Below are positions 54,274 through 64,000 of a stretch of 64,000 bases of DNA, piece after piece. Source of the stretch: Cryptomeria japonica (taxonomy: Eukaryota; Streptophyta; Pinopsida; Cupressales; Cupressaceae). A program made the position numbers and the translations under genes. The stretch is taken from assembly GCF_030272615.1 (NCBI RefSeq), contig NC_081413.1, forward strand, positions 16,008,285 through 16,072,284, given 5' to 3'. Within the stretch, counting starts at the first letter, position 1; the number at the start of each line of letters is the position of its first letter. The notes beneath the pieces are model-generated. The model worked only from the letters and a program-made list of their open reading frames with translations, had not been told where the DNA came from and did no database searches.

Positions 54274-57191
54274 ATGGCATCTGCATCTTCCATTGCTACT
54301 CCACTGGTGGTTAAGGTTAAGGACATGAACTCTCCTGTATTTAAGAAACACCCCTTCAAGTCCATGGAGGATGAGCCAATTGGAGCATTTTATTTGATTC
54401 CGCATGGAGTCTTGCATGTCGATGATGTTAAATTTGCCACAATGGTGATTGGTTACAAGGTGTATCAGTCTAACAGAATAAATTCAGTACCTGACACAAA
54501 AATCCATGCAAATTACAAAATGGTCAAGGAAGATGGTGATTGTGACCTGTGCAGTGTGTTATTGGAGGAATTGTTGATAAATTTGAAGAACATTAAATAG
54601 AATAAGAAGCATGCCTTCAAATTTGGATCTTTGATTATCTATCTGGCCTTCTATTTTATGAACCAAATCCCTAAAACCAATAGAGTTAAATGGGTTTATG
54701 ACAACCCAGTTGTGCAACAAATAAAACAAGGACTTGATAGACTTGGGAACCAGGACAATCAAAATGCTGCATTATGAGCTTTCTTTAAAACTTTTCATGA
54801 TAAAATGAAGCAAAGAGTGAGAATCCCCAAGGAAATTGTCAAGAAATATGAGGGGACAATCTGCCTTATGATGAATAAGGATGAATGTCTGATGGAAGCG
54901 GTTCAACCCCAGACAGTATGGATAATGCCAATGGGGTATGAGGTTGATGAGGCTACCTTGGATGCATATGCACAACACTTGCTAAATTCTCTAGAAGACA
55001 CCAAGGAGGAGAGGTTCAGAACATGCAAAGAGAAATCAATGGAGTTGCACTCCAAGTTCTCCAAACTGGAAAGGAAGAGGAAGGTGGCAAAGATTATAGA
55101 AGATATTCTTGTTGAGGAAGGCCATCCCTGGGAAAGGGCCAGGGCTGCTAGGGCAACAAGGGATGCAGCTGAAAATGAAAAGAAACAAAAGACTACACTT
55201 GCTTTTGTTAAAATAAAGGCAACGAGACCTTCTCCCGCTCTGATGAAGATACCTCCTGTTGAAGCATAACGCTCCGGTGTATCTACAAAGTGAAAAGGTG
55301 TTCTAAGGAAGAAGCCGAAGACTCAAAGAGAGTATGTGGCAGCCACTTCAGTGCAATCAGAGACTGAATATGATTCAGATATTCACAAGGCACCGAAGAA
55401 AGGTGAATTTGCTAGAGTGATCCGGAAACCCCAATCCGGTGGTGAGAAGGATGAGCCAAAGAAGAAGAAGGCAAGATCTAATTCTATAATGATAGGCAAG
55501 CCTAAAAAAGGAAAGAAGACAAAATTAGATCTGGATGAGGCTATAGAATCTGGTAAGATGAAATCTTCTAAAACAAAGTATCATATTGTCCCTCCGTTAT
55601 CCACTCAAGAATTAATTGATGAAATTATTAAAGATGGAAACTTAAAGAACATCCTTGTATATTATGTAAATATGGATGATAAGGATTAGAAGTAGATTGA
55701 GGAAGCTGTAATTTTGTACATGGATGTATTTAGTAAAGCATTGATTGAATTAGAAAAATGTCTTCCCAAATATTTGTATATCCTAATTGATGCTAGGAGA
55801 AAATTTACTACCAAATGGATAGAGAAATAAAGGAGAGTGAACTGGTTAATCAGTGCACCAATATCACTATAGAAGAAATTGACAGATTAATTTTGTTGGC
55901 GAATAAAAAGGAATTCCAAAGCAAGCACAAGGTCAACAGTATGATGGTTGGCCGAGTTGAAGAAATAAGGAGATAAACTAATGAAATTTGGGAAAATTTT
56001 CTTACTAAGAACTAGCTTGTAGATATTGTCTCTCAAAATGATGCCACTCAGTTAGAAAATCCTCTGGCAGATAATGCAAATAAAGAAGAGGATACTCAGG
56101 ATGTTGGAGAACAACAAATTTTGGATTCTATTGAGGATGAGCCTGCAAAAGAAAATGATAAACCAACAAAGGCAGAGGATGGTGCACCAAGTGGTGACAC
56201 CGGTGCACAGGAGGCACCCAAAGAAGTTAAATCCGGATCTGTTAGCGCTGAGAAGAAAGAGGAGGTGAAACAGAATGAATCGAATAAAGTAAGGGTAAGA
56301 GAATGGAGACTCCAGTACTTGTGTCAATTGACACTGCAAAAACGCAAAGCCTAGGGAGTTTTCCATAGTTGAATATCAATTTTGATAAACCCTTCAATCA
56401 AATGTCTCTGACTAAGAGAATGGTAGCTACTACTGCTCTTCAGGCACAAGCCAATCAAGAGTTAGCATAGTCAGAATCAGAAGAAAAGAGACTTATTGAA
56501 AAATCCGTTTAAAGTTTTAGAACAGATGGTATTGAAACTGCAACTTGATGCAAGCACCCATTCATCCGATAACCTTCAAAATTTAATTGATCATATATCC
56601 ACCCAATTTGATTCTCTATCTAAAGCATTAGCCCGACAAGCTATGGAGAAATTTAAAGATGCTAAAGTTGAAATAATTTTACAAATGATCAATATTAATA
56701 AGGCCCAACTAGACAAAGAGCTAAAACTAATTGATGAGGCCTTAGTGGAAGGCTGTAAAATTTACAAGTCTTGTCTAATTTTGACCAATTTTACTACTGA
56801 GATAGATAAGCAGATGGATAATTGTAAAGGGCAATTAACTCAGATTTCTCAGGCCTATAATCCCACAACTAATTTAACCAACAATATTGAAGGTCAAATT
56901 TTGAATATCACTGAGCAGATTAGGAATTTTGAAAAGGAGAAGGAGAGAATAATCAAGCAAACAGGTGAATTCCGGAACTCAATTGGTCCCCGGTTGGACA
57001 CCTTAGTGTATTATAAAATGGATTGCATTCAGAACATGTCTCAGGAGACTCCTATTGAGATTGCAGCTATAGAATTTTATGCTTATGTTTTGAATGGTTT
57101 TGTTTCAATTTTGGAGAAGTTGCGAGCCAGTTGGAACACATATCTTGGGTTCCTTAAGATGGTATATGCGGATATACTGAAGCATGTATAG
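54274..57191 (+). pseudogene. R1 second ORF, about 970 codons, unknown function
   Basis: One frame runs 54,274-55,689 with in-frame stops at 54,598, 54,775, 55,267 and about 55,291. After a shift, another runs to 57,191. Parts in order: an N-terminal globular part (MASASSIATPLVVKVKDMNS, IGAFYLIPHGVLHVDDVKFA, DGDCDLCSVLLEEL), a middle part (RIPKEIVKKYEGTICLMMNK, PQTVWIMPMGYEVDEATLDA), a Lys/Glu-rich linker, and a helical C-terminal part (LQNLIDHISTQFDSLSKALA). It occupies the place of pol but has no pol motif. I recognise no family. Structural or packaging roles are speculation. Confidence 0.65.
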
Positions 57192-57470
57192 ATTTAAACC
57201 TCTGGTGAATGTGTATATATGTAAAATAAATTTTGATGCACATCCTATCTTTGGCATTGTTGTCAAAGGGGGAGAGATGAGGTGAAAAATGTACAGTGTA
57301 CATACTGATTGTATGTATGGAGTGTACAGTCTGATGTATTTCAGATTCATAAATTGTTGATCTAAGGGGGAGCCTTGGAATTATTTTATTCCTTATAATT
57401 GTTTTATTCTTTCATCCAGTTGTACAGATTTCAACACTTAGCCATTTTTCACAGGTGTTGCCATCAATAC

Positions 57471-57483
57471 CAAAGGGGGAGAT
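57471..57483 (+). promoter_or_regulatory. R1 polypurine tract
   Basis: CAAAGGGGGAGAT directly precedes the TG of the 3' LTR; the usual primer for plus-strand synthesis. Confidence 0.9.
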
Positions 57484-58420
57484 TGTTGGCAATTGACACT
57501 CATCTGGTGATTTCAGGTGACTTCTGATGGTTGATTATGTGTTTAAGGTTGTCATTGATGGAAACTCTTCATGGTCGGTCGATCCGACAGTCGTGACTCC
57601 GGTAGACAATTAACCGACAAAATAGGATTTTGAATAGGAATGATCTCCGGTGATCACAGTGTTTTTGGTGACTATTTTTGTGATCTTCGTGATTGGAAAG
57701 ACCTTTAGGAAGCGTTTGGTTATAATCTTTTGTCTGGCACGATGTTTTGTTCGAGATTGAAGTCGACTTGATCTACACATTACACTTATTGAAGCCAACT
57801 TGAAGGAGATTGTTTTTGTGGTAAGACTGGATATATAAGATTGATTTGGCGATTGATTTTTGGTGTGTTATATGTATGGTGATCCATTTTGGTGCGACTA
57901 AGCACAGTTTCACGTGCGAATTTTTCTTTTAGATCAACATGTAGCTGACTGAGACAAAAACAAAGTATTCAACAGAGCAAAGAAAGTCAAATATTCAGAG
58001 CCTAATTGAAACTCATTTTTGCATTGTCGGATGCTTTCTAAGAGTTCATTTCATTGTACTTTCTCATTGTAATAAAATTGTAAGTCAGTGAGACTTCCTA
58101 AGGGTTGTAGCCTTTCGGGCAATTGTAATTGAATAGTGAGCTTTAGGCAGTGAGCCTGAATGTGAGTGCATTCCCCATCTATGTAATATTTATGTACTAC
58201 TGGCCATAGTATATGAATATTGTGGGTTCCAGCCCCACTGTGGTTTTTCCCTTTCTGAATTTCCACGTATAAATTCTAGTGTTGTGGATTTGTGTATTTG
58301 TTGTTGCATGTTTATGTTCTTATATGTTATGCATTGTTAACTAGTGGATAAAGAATAAGTTTGTGGATTCCGGTAGATCAGTGATTCACCCCTCCCTCTC
58401 AGTGATTCCCGATTCTAACA
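57484..58420 (+). repeat. R1 3' LTR
   Basis: 937 bp, TGTTGGCAATTGACAC to CGATTCTAACA, matching the 5' LTR end to end but clearly more diverged than the nested copia's LTR pair. Confidence 0.95.
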
Positions 58421-59130
58421 AAAACAACATTCTTATCATAATTGAATCTCCAAAAGATTCTAGTAGCTAATTTCCCTTGGTCATCAATAGGATTAGGTCT
58501 TGTCTCTTGAGATGTAGGACAAGGATTGTTTGAAGAAGATGAATTGTTTTCTACGATTCTAACTATGCCAATATCAGTGAGTCCTTGCATTCCATTTTAA
58601 AAATCCAGACAATCATTGGTATCATGGTCATTAGTTTGATGATGTGAACAAAAAGGAGTGTTTGAGGAAGAAGCACATTTAGATGGACGTTAGGTTCTAT
58701 GCCTTGGAAGATACTCTTTAAAGTTTTGAATTCTTACAAGATCATCCATAGGTGAATGATGAGAATGTCCTAGACCTTCACTACTAGTTTGTGTAGAAGG
58801 GTTTTTAGGGACTATAATTCCTTGTTCAAATTTTCCATGTCTTTGTCCTCTAAAAAAATGTTTGGATATTATATTATAGCCACTCCTATAAGAATATTTT
58901 AATTGAGAAGAATAAGTATTATAATGAATCTTTTAAAAATTTGTAGTGTAAGTATATCTAGAAGGAACAAAGGGAAAAGTGGACTAAGAAGGAATGCCCT
59001 TTGTAGGGAGATTCTTCTTTCTATCATTATGCATATCATCTTTGATAGGTTTGAAATAAAGAACCTTATCATCTAAGGCATCATCTTTACTTATTGTTAC
59101 GTGTGGAGATAGATCATGAATGAAATGCAT
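58421..59130 (-). pseudogene. Old Ty3/gypsy-like gag remnant
   Basis: The minus strand reads HPMDDLVRIQNFKEYLPRH, then CSHHQTNDHDTNDCLDF, a stop, and NGMQGLTDIGIVRIVENN. The C-x2-H ... HDT--C ... I--L---G pattern is the one found in plant gypsy gag proteins before the protease (C-FH---HDTE-C--L---I--LI--G). R1 is inserted near the downstream end. Coding may resume at 45,134. Stops and frameshifts make it non-functional. Confidence 0.5.
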
Positions 59131-59828
59131 GACACAATCTTCTCTACAAATGTTTTTGATGGTTAAGATAAGTTCTAGGAGAATAAGGGGGATCTAGAGA
59201 GATTGAAACGCCAACATTTTGACATTGTCATGTTGCTCGTTGTTCATTAGACGTCATTGATAGGAGTATTGTCTCTTTCTTCATTCACATTAGATACCCT
59301 AGGAGAGGTATAAGTATCAGGGTTTTCACTATCATCTCTAGGATTATGATCTACAAAAGCCTTTATGTGATCTACATATGTAATGTATTTTCCTAAAAAT
59401 ATCATCATAAAAAAGATGCATCATGGATAAAAGCTTTGAGATTTAATGGACTAATAGGAAGCATTTTGGAAATTTAAAAAATGCAATATGCCAAAGTGTT
59501 ATGAATGAAAATGAGCAATGTGCAGTGAAAGAAACCACAATCCAACACATAATTATGATAAATATAAGTGAAAAACAATGTTATCATATGTGAAATGACA
59601 AATAAATCCGATCCATTGAGTGCCATTATGAATGTCTAAAATCAAATATGAATACAACTTACAAATCAACCAAAATAAATTAGGGTTTTTGTGAATTTAA
59701 CCTCTAAATTTGTGTAATTTGATTAAAAATATAATTTAGGAGTGCAAAATTGAAAATTAAAATGCACATAAATCAGATCCAAGGACACAATTAAAAATTA
59801 GTGGTGTAAGAAGTCAGGCTCACTAAAA
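59131..59828. other. Non-coding stretch between gag remnant and LTR-like repeat
   Basis: AT-rich, probably the leader of the old family L element on the minus strand. I could not identify a primer-binding site. Confidence 0.4.
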
Positions 59829-61888
59829 TGTAATAGGTGAAAATTAGGGTTTCACCAATTAAGGTAACAAAACCAGTAATTTTGCCTAAAAGACCATTAT
59901 ATTGAAAGAGGGATGAACGTAATAGATCTAGGCTTGATCCCTCTAAGGGAAAAAGATTTGAAATAATGATTAAGTTCCACCTGGGTTAGGGTTCTATTCA
60001 CTCTTTCGAAGTTGAATTGTGAAAATGTTGAAATTGGTTTTAATGGGTGATTATTGAAGAGATCGAGCATAAGCAGTGAGCTACAGTCACCGTATGGGGC
60101 CACCAACCTGGATCTAAGTAGAAGAGGATGTTTGGATATGTTCCCAGAAGTTCAACTTGATTTTTTGAGACTGTGTTACTAGTCATCTTGGTGCTCTAAA
60201 TTTCTCGCTATGAGATGGTGAACTTGTTCATCTCTGCGAATCTTGTTGATCCTCTCGAACATAGCTCTGTACCTATTTCATGTTGGATATTGTTGGTCAT
60301 TACTATTGCTAGGATATGTTGTTGTCATTTATGTCAACGTATTCCTGTGATTTGCTCTGGTGTTTGCAGATTGGGAAGATCTTATGATCCAATTTTGTTG
60401 TTTTGTTTTGTTGATAACTGTTTTACAGAGTTGAGCATTTTCTCTGGTATATTCCGGTGTGATTAGATCTTGTGCTGTCATTTTGGGATATTGTTTGGGA
60501 TAGTCCTGTGTATCTTCATTTCAGATGGATCATGATTTGGTGCTTCGCAAATTATCTTTCTTTATGACAATTGTTGTTGTTTGAGTATTCCCGAGTTTCA
60601 GATGTTGATCGATGAAGATTTTATAAGTTGTGTTGGTGCAACTGTTATTGATGATTCTAATGTGCTTGCTGGTATTTCTTAATTGTGTCTTATTCATTTT
60701 AACAATCTGCATTGATCGTTGTACGAGTTTTTTTGGTGATTTTGCTGAACTGGTGATGATTTTTGTGTTATGCGGTTTTCCCGGTGGTGTAGCGTGTTGC
60801 GGTTGATCTTGGCGTAATTTTCAGTGGATTTAAGCATTTGGGAATTTGAATTAGGTCCATGTTATGTCATGTAAATCGTGATATTGGTCTGGTGGTTGAT
60901 CTTTGTATTGTGTGATGTAATTTTGTAATTGAGGGTTAAGGGTTTAGCCGACCTTGTTATCAAGGTTGATGAATTGTATAAATATGTGATATATTCATGT
61001 AATTTAGGTGTTGATGTTGTGTCTGCATTATCAAAGTACAGTGTATGTGCAAACAATATATTTATCTTTCGGTGTTGTGATTGAAGAGAGATTGGTGTTG
61101 TAGAGCAGACAATTGTGCTTAACCAGAACTGTAATCAGGCATTTGGATATGATATTCTTTCAGTTTATTTCTTTCGAATTGTAGTTCGAATCTTGTTGTA
61201 AGTCACCAAGACTTCCCTGAGGGTTATAGCCTTTTGGGTCATTATCTTTTAGGAATTAACCTTGAATGAAATAATGCAAATATGTAAAATAAATACTAGA
61301 AAGATATACCTCACATCTGCAACTGTTCATGATGAGGCTTTGTTCTTTGAATATAATTACATATATTGTATGAAATGGCATTAACATGACAAAACCCTAA
61401 TCACACACACACATGCTTGCATAAGAATGATGTAACAATTGTTGAATGATGGATATGTAGCCTTGAAGATCTCTGAAAAATGCTTGATAATGAATGCTTC
61501 ATGGATGCAAGAGTACTTTAAGTCGAATGTAGATGTAGACTTTGAATGGATAGATGAAATTAGCTTGGTAAAATGTCTTTATATAGGCGTATGTAGGTAA
61601 AATTCCAATTAGGCCAACCTCCAATGGTCATGCGAAGCCATGATGATCAAATCTTATCGCGGAGATAAAGCACCTACCCCATTTCAAATTGGGGACATGT
61701 TAGGATGGTCCATGACACTCCATGCCTTGGTCCCTCTCCAATCAGATCCCAAATAATAGTAAAATAAGGTGGGTATCACATGGTAGAACCCACAAAAGGC
61801 TATTTATGGGCTCAAAGCTAGAGAATTGACACAAAACCAACCTAGAAAGGTGATGACGAAAGGACACACTAAAATAGGGGCACAAACA
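59829..61888 (-). repeat. Family L LTR-like repeat, right copy, with an insertion
   Basis: Same TGTAATAGGTGAAAATTAG start and GGGGCACAAACA end as 41,902-43,050, and collinear with it except for an extra 0.96 kb at 60,281-61,241. Confidence 0.7.
60281..61241 (+). repeat. Truncated LTR inserted in the family L repeat
   Basis: Starts TGTTGGATATTGTTGGTC and carries GTAAGTCACCAAGACTTCC with GAGGGTTATAGCC, matching GTAAGTCGGTGAGACTTCC and GAGGGTTGTAGCC near the end of the R1 LTR. It stops short of the R1-type end, so it is a truncated relative. About 70 bp of the host repeat is lost at the junction. Confidence 0.6.
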
Positions 61889-62430
61889 AAGCCAATTTAC
61901 AAGGCCACAGTTCCTCAGTTTTAGTCTAATTTATAACAGATATAGCATAACTTCTCTTCTAAATTATAAAATTGTTATATTTTAAGCCAAATTGACATAC
62001 AAATCCTTAATTGTTGAAAGGAGAATCATAACCTATGGCACTAATAAAGTTGAAAATGTACCGAATAATGTAGTCAAGAAGAAGAAGCTAAATGAATGAC
62101 ACACTCCCCTTCAACTTACCACACAAATTGAACCTAGTTGCTACATTCTATTATAACTTTACTTTTATCTATCTATGTATGTTTAATGTTTTTCATATTG
62201 GTAAAATTGAGTTTTGAAATTGCGCGAACTATTTCATAACATATTTGCTATTAGCAAATGGAACCTAGGTACAATAAGATATGGCAGCACACAAGTCCAA
62301 CAAAATGAAACAAAGAGAGATACAATTGTAGCCCATTTGTCATGCATCACCAAAACAAAAAGAAAATTATGGTCTAGCCTAGATAATGTTACCCAACCCC
62401 ATTTAATCTCATGCCCTTCACTCTAGTGTG
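61889..62430. other. Unassigned stretch
   Basis: No gene or repeat recognised. Confidence 0.4.
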
Positions 62431-63736
62431 AGAATGCAAAAAAAGTTGGGAAGACCTTTCTTTCACCTATAACCGAGTCCATGTAATACTTTCAGTCAAA
62501 TCCACATAACAAGAAGAAGGAGATGATTCCTCTACAAATGATCTGAAAAGATGCATAAAAGGAACATTAATATGTTAATGTGGAACACATTGATCAATCA
62601 CCACAAGATTAGGTTCAAATGAATTTGAATCTATGGAATGAACCTCCACCACATTAGAGGACCAAAGTTATTTCAAAGTTAAAGGCCTAGCAGATTGAGT
62701 GATTTGAGAAGATGATGGATCTCCCATAGGAATTGAGGGAGCAACAAGGTTTGGGCATGCCATATTATTTGAAAGCTCTATAGATCCATTCTCTTGAGAA
62801 AACTCATTGTCATGAATAATCAAGTGATCATTGTAGGCATTATTCCACCATGTGACAATTCCTTTACATTAAGAAAGAGAAGAATTAACAACTAGGTATC
62901 TAATGGTGAAATATTGTACATGCATTTGAAAGGGAGACACTCATAATCTAGAAGTTACATTGAAAAAACTAGCAAACTCAACTGTGTGGTCCCGACCACC
63001 ACATGATGTAGTAGTAGGGCGCACCCTTTCCATCCTGGAGGTCCCCTCCCCCCAACTACACATCGACACATGCTTAGATGGCGATCCTCACACTTCTCTT
63101 GTCCAATCTTGCATCTAGGATTGAGGATTGAGAAGCACATATCATATTGCTCACACAAGGCCCTTTAATCTCATAATGAAGAACAAACCCCATTAGAATA
63201 GTATGGCCATAGAATAGTAGGGGTTTGATTCATTATGGATATTCAAGATAGAGGGTGAGCACATAATGAAGAGGGCTAGCAGCTTATTGATGAGCCTTGG
63301 ACAACTATTACTAGCCATTCGTACTCAAGAATGCACTTATCAATTCCTCTAAATTGCCCAGTGAGAAACTTTGATGTGTTGATGGGCCCCGAACGGTTGT
63401 TAGATAGTAGCCTAATCCTACCTCCCCACCATCCATTCACTAGTTTTCTCCAGTTCGGGGTAAAGCCTGCCCTTTCCACTCTTGCCTGGGTGAACTGGTC
63501 GAGCTTGAGTTCAAGGATGGATAGTTGAGCGAGCTTTCAAAAGGAAGGAATGAAAACTACAATCATCTTAATTTGATAAGAAATGTAAATGACCATTAGT
63601 ATGCAAGAAAAAATAAGATGCATCAACTCGAATGTTTGTGAATCAACCCTCAAAAAATGTTCAATACAGTTTCCCATGGTCTCATAGCATGAATCATCGC
63701 AAAATTAGAGGGGGAGATTTAGAAGGTGAACCCCTT
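62431..63736 (-). pseudogene. LINE ORF1 remnant, second copy
   Basis: On the minus strand from 63,736: NLPL, FCDDSCYETMGNCIEHFLRV and DSQTFELMH fit the DUF4283 end (LP-EFW---CF--IGN-LG-FL-VD--T). At nucleotide level, ATGATTCATGCTATGAGACC aligns with AGGATTCATGTTTTGAGACC near 35,390 of the other ORF1 copy. Farther down, weaker open stretches (VTWWNNAYNDHLIIHDNEFS, SQITQSARPLTLK) may be its C-terminal part. Heavily broken. Confidence 0.4.
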
Positions 63737-64000
63737 GTTAGCATACTTGTCATTGATGTCAATGTAAGCAAAATTTAAATGTATAGATTGGATTGTTGTA
63801 GTCTTCAATTGTATTGGATTAGAATATTCGATTGTTGATGTGAAGTACTTATATTGTTTTTCTTGATCATTGTTAATGATGAAAGTCAATAGATTCAATA
63901 TTAAATATACATTGCAAATGATGTTATACTTACTTGTATTTTGATTATATGTTGGACAGTAGCCCTTTTAAAAATTGTGCTTGTTTCTGCATACTATTTG
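63737..64000 (+). repeat. Start of an LTR, cut by the window edge
   Basis: TTGTTAGCATACTTGTCATTGATGTCAATG-type start; the TGTCATTGATGTCAA string also occurs in the LTR at 29,231-30,535. AGAGGGGGAGATTTAGAAGG lies about 30 bp upstream and may be a polypurine tract. Only the first 0.26 kb is in view. Confidence 0.45.

Larger units (their letters stand above)
45140..58420 (+). mobile_element. Pol-less LTR retrotransposon with gag and a long extra ORF (R1)
   Basis: LTRs at 45,140-46,104 and 57,484-58,420, a perfect AAAAC target duplication (45,135-45,139 and 58,421-58,425), a primer-binding site at 46,107 and the polypurine tract CAAAGGGGGAGAT before the 3' LTR. After removing the nested copia (46,760-53,281) the element is about 6.75 kb. 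It codes for a gag-like protein with coiled coil and four CCHC-type motifs, then a long unidentified ORF of about 970 codons. No protease, integrase, RT or RNase H is seen. It therefore depended on another element, as LARD or TR-GAG elements do, but is unusual in its second ORF. Confidence 0.9.

Noticed and set aside
63000-63530. Possible organelle-derived DNA (less AT-rich stretch)
   Set aside because: I could not match it to any chloroplast or mitochondrial gene; it fits better as part of the LINE ORF1 remnant.

Overview
This window looks like repeat-dominated nuclear DNA from a very large seed-plant genome, most likely a conifer or another gymnosperm. It is AT-rich, and I recognise no intact host gene, rRNA, tRNA or CRISPR array. 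Everything I can name is transposable-element DNA, much of it nested and broken: Ty1/copia and Ty3/gypsy LTR retrotransposons, LINEs, a hAT-like DNA transposon, and two Penelope-like elements (PLEs) carrying a GIY-YIG endonuclease. Endonuclease-bearing PLEs are known in plants chiefly from conifers (the Dryad elements), which is the best clue to the host. The host assignment is inference.

Layout. At 0-5.2 kb there is non-coding AT-rich DNA with a triplicated tandem repeat (4.18-4.63 kb). At 5.2-11.2 kb lies a decayed Ty3/gypsy element on the minus strand (gag, protease, RNase H and integrase remnants between unequal LTR-like copies). At 11.9-21.1 kb is a nest: a second gypsy element (gag, protease, reverse transcriptase and integrase fragments) is split inside its protease DSG motif by a hAT-like element (13,542-20,689). 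That element contains a minus-strand LINE, whose RNase H domain is split by a gag-only copia element (15,786-19,975, 376-bp LTRs, AGAGA target duplication). At 22.4-25.2 kb is a third small gypsy element holding a plus-strand ORF of unknown origin. At 25.4-26.75 kb is an LTR with a 264-bp triplication.

At 28.0-28.2 kb there is a long perfect-stem hairpin. From 28.9 to 38.2 kb are two minus-strand PLE copies. The left copy (B) keeps the reverse transcriptase and endonuclease. The right copy (A) keeps the N-terminal region and the start of the reverse transcriptase, and has landed inside a LINE ORF1. At 40.07-41.76 kb is a second LINE copy with a poly(A) tail and a target duplication of about 15 bp. 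From 41.9 to 61.9 kb, two LTR-like repeats (1.15 kb and 2.06 kb) bracket an old gypsy-type gag remnant. Inside that sits a 13.3-kb LTR element (45,140-58,420, AAAAC target duplication) with a four-zinc-knuckle gag and a long unidentified ORF instead of pol, itself split by a nearly complete copia element (46,760-53,281). The right end (62.4-64 kb) holds another LINE ORF1 remnant and the start of another LTR.

The most novel observations are these. (1) A conserved extra ORF lies downstream of RNase H in a LINE family and is seen independently in two copies. (2) The pol-less 13.3-kb element carries an unidentified protein of about 970 codons. (3) The PLE pair shares a 3' tail with a hammerhead-ribozyme-like core. 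All of this is read by eye; no database search was run.
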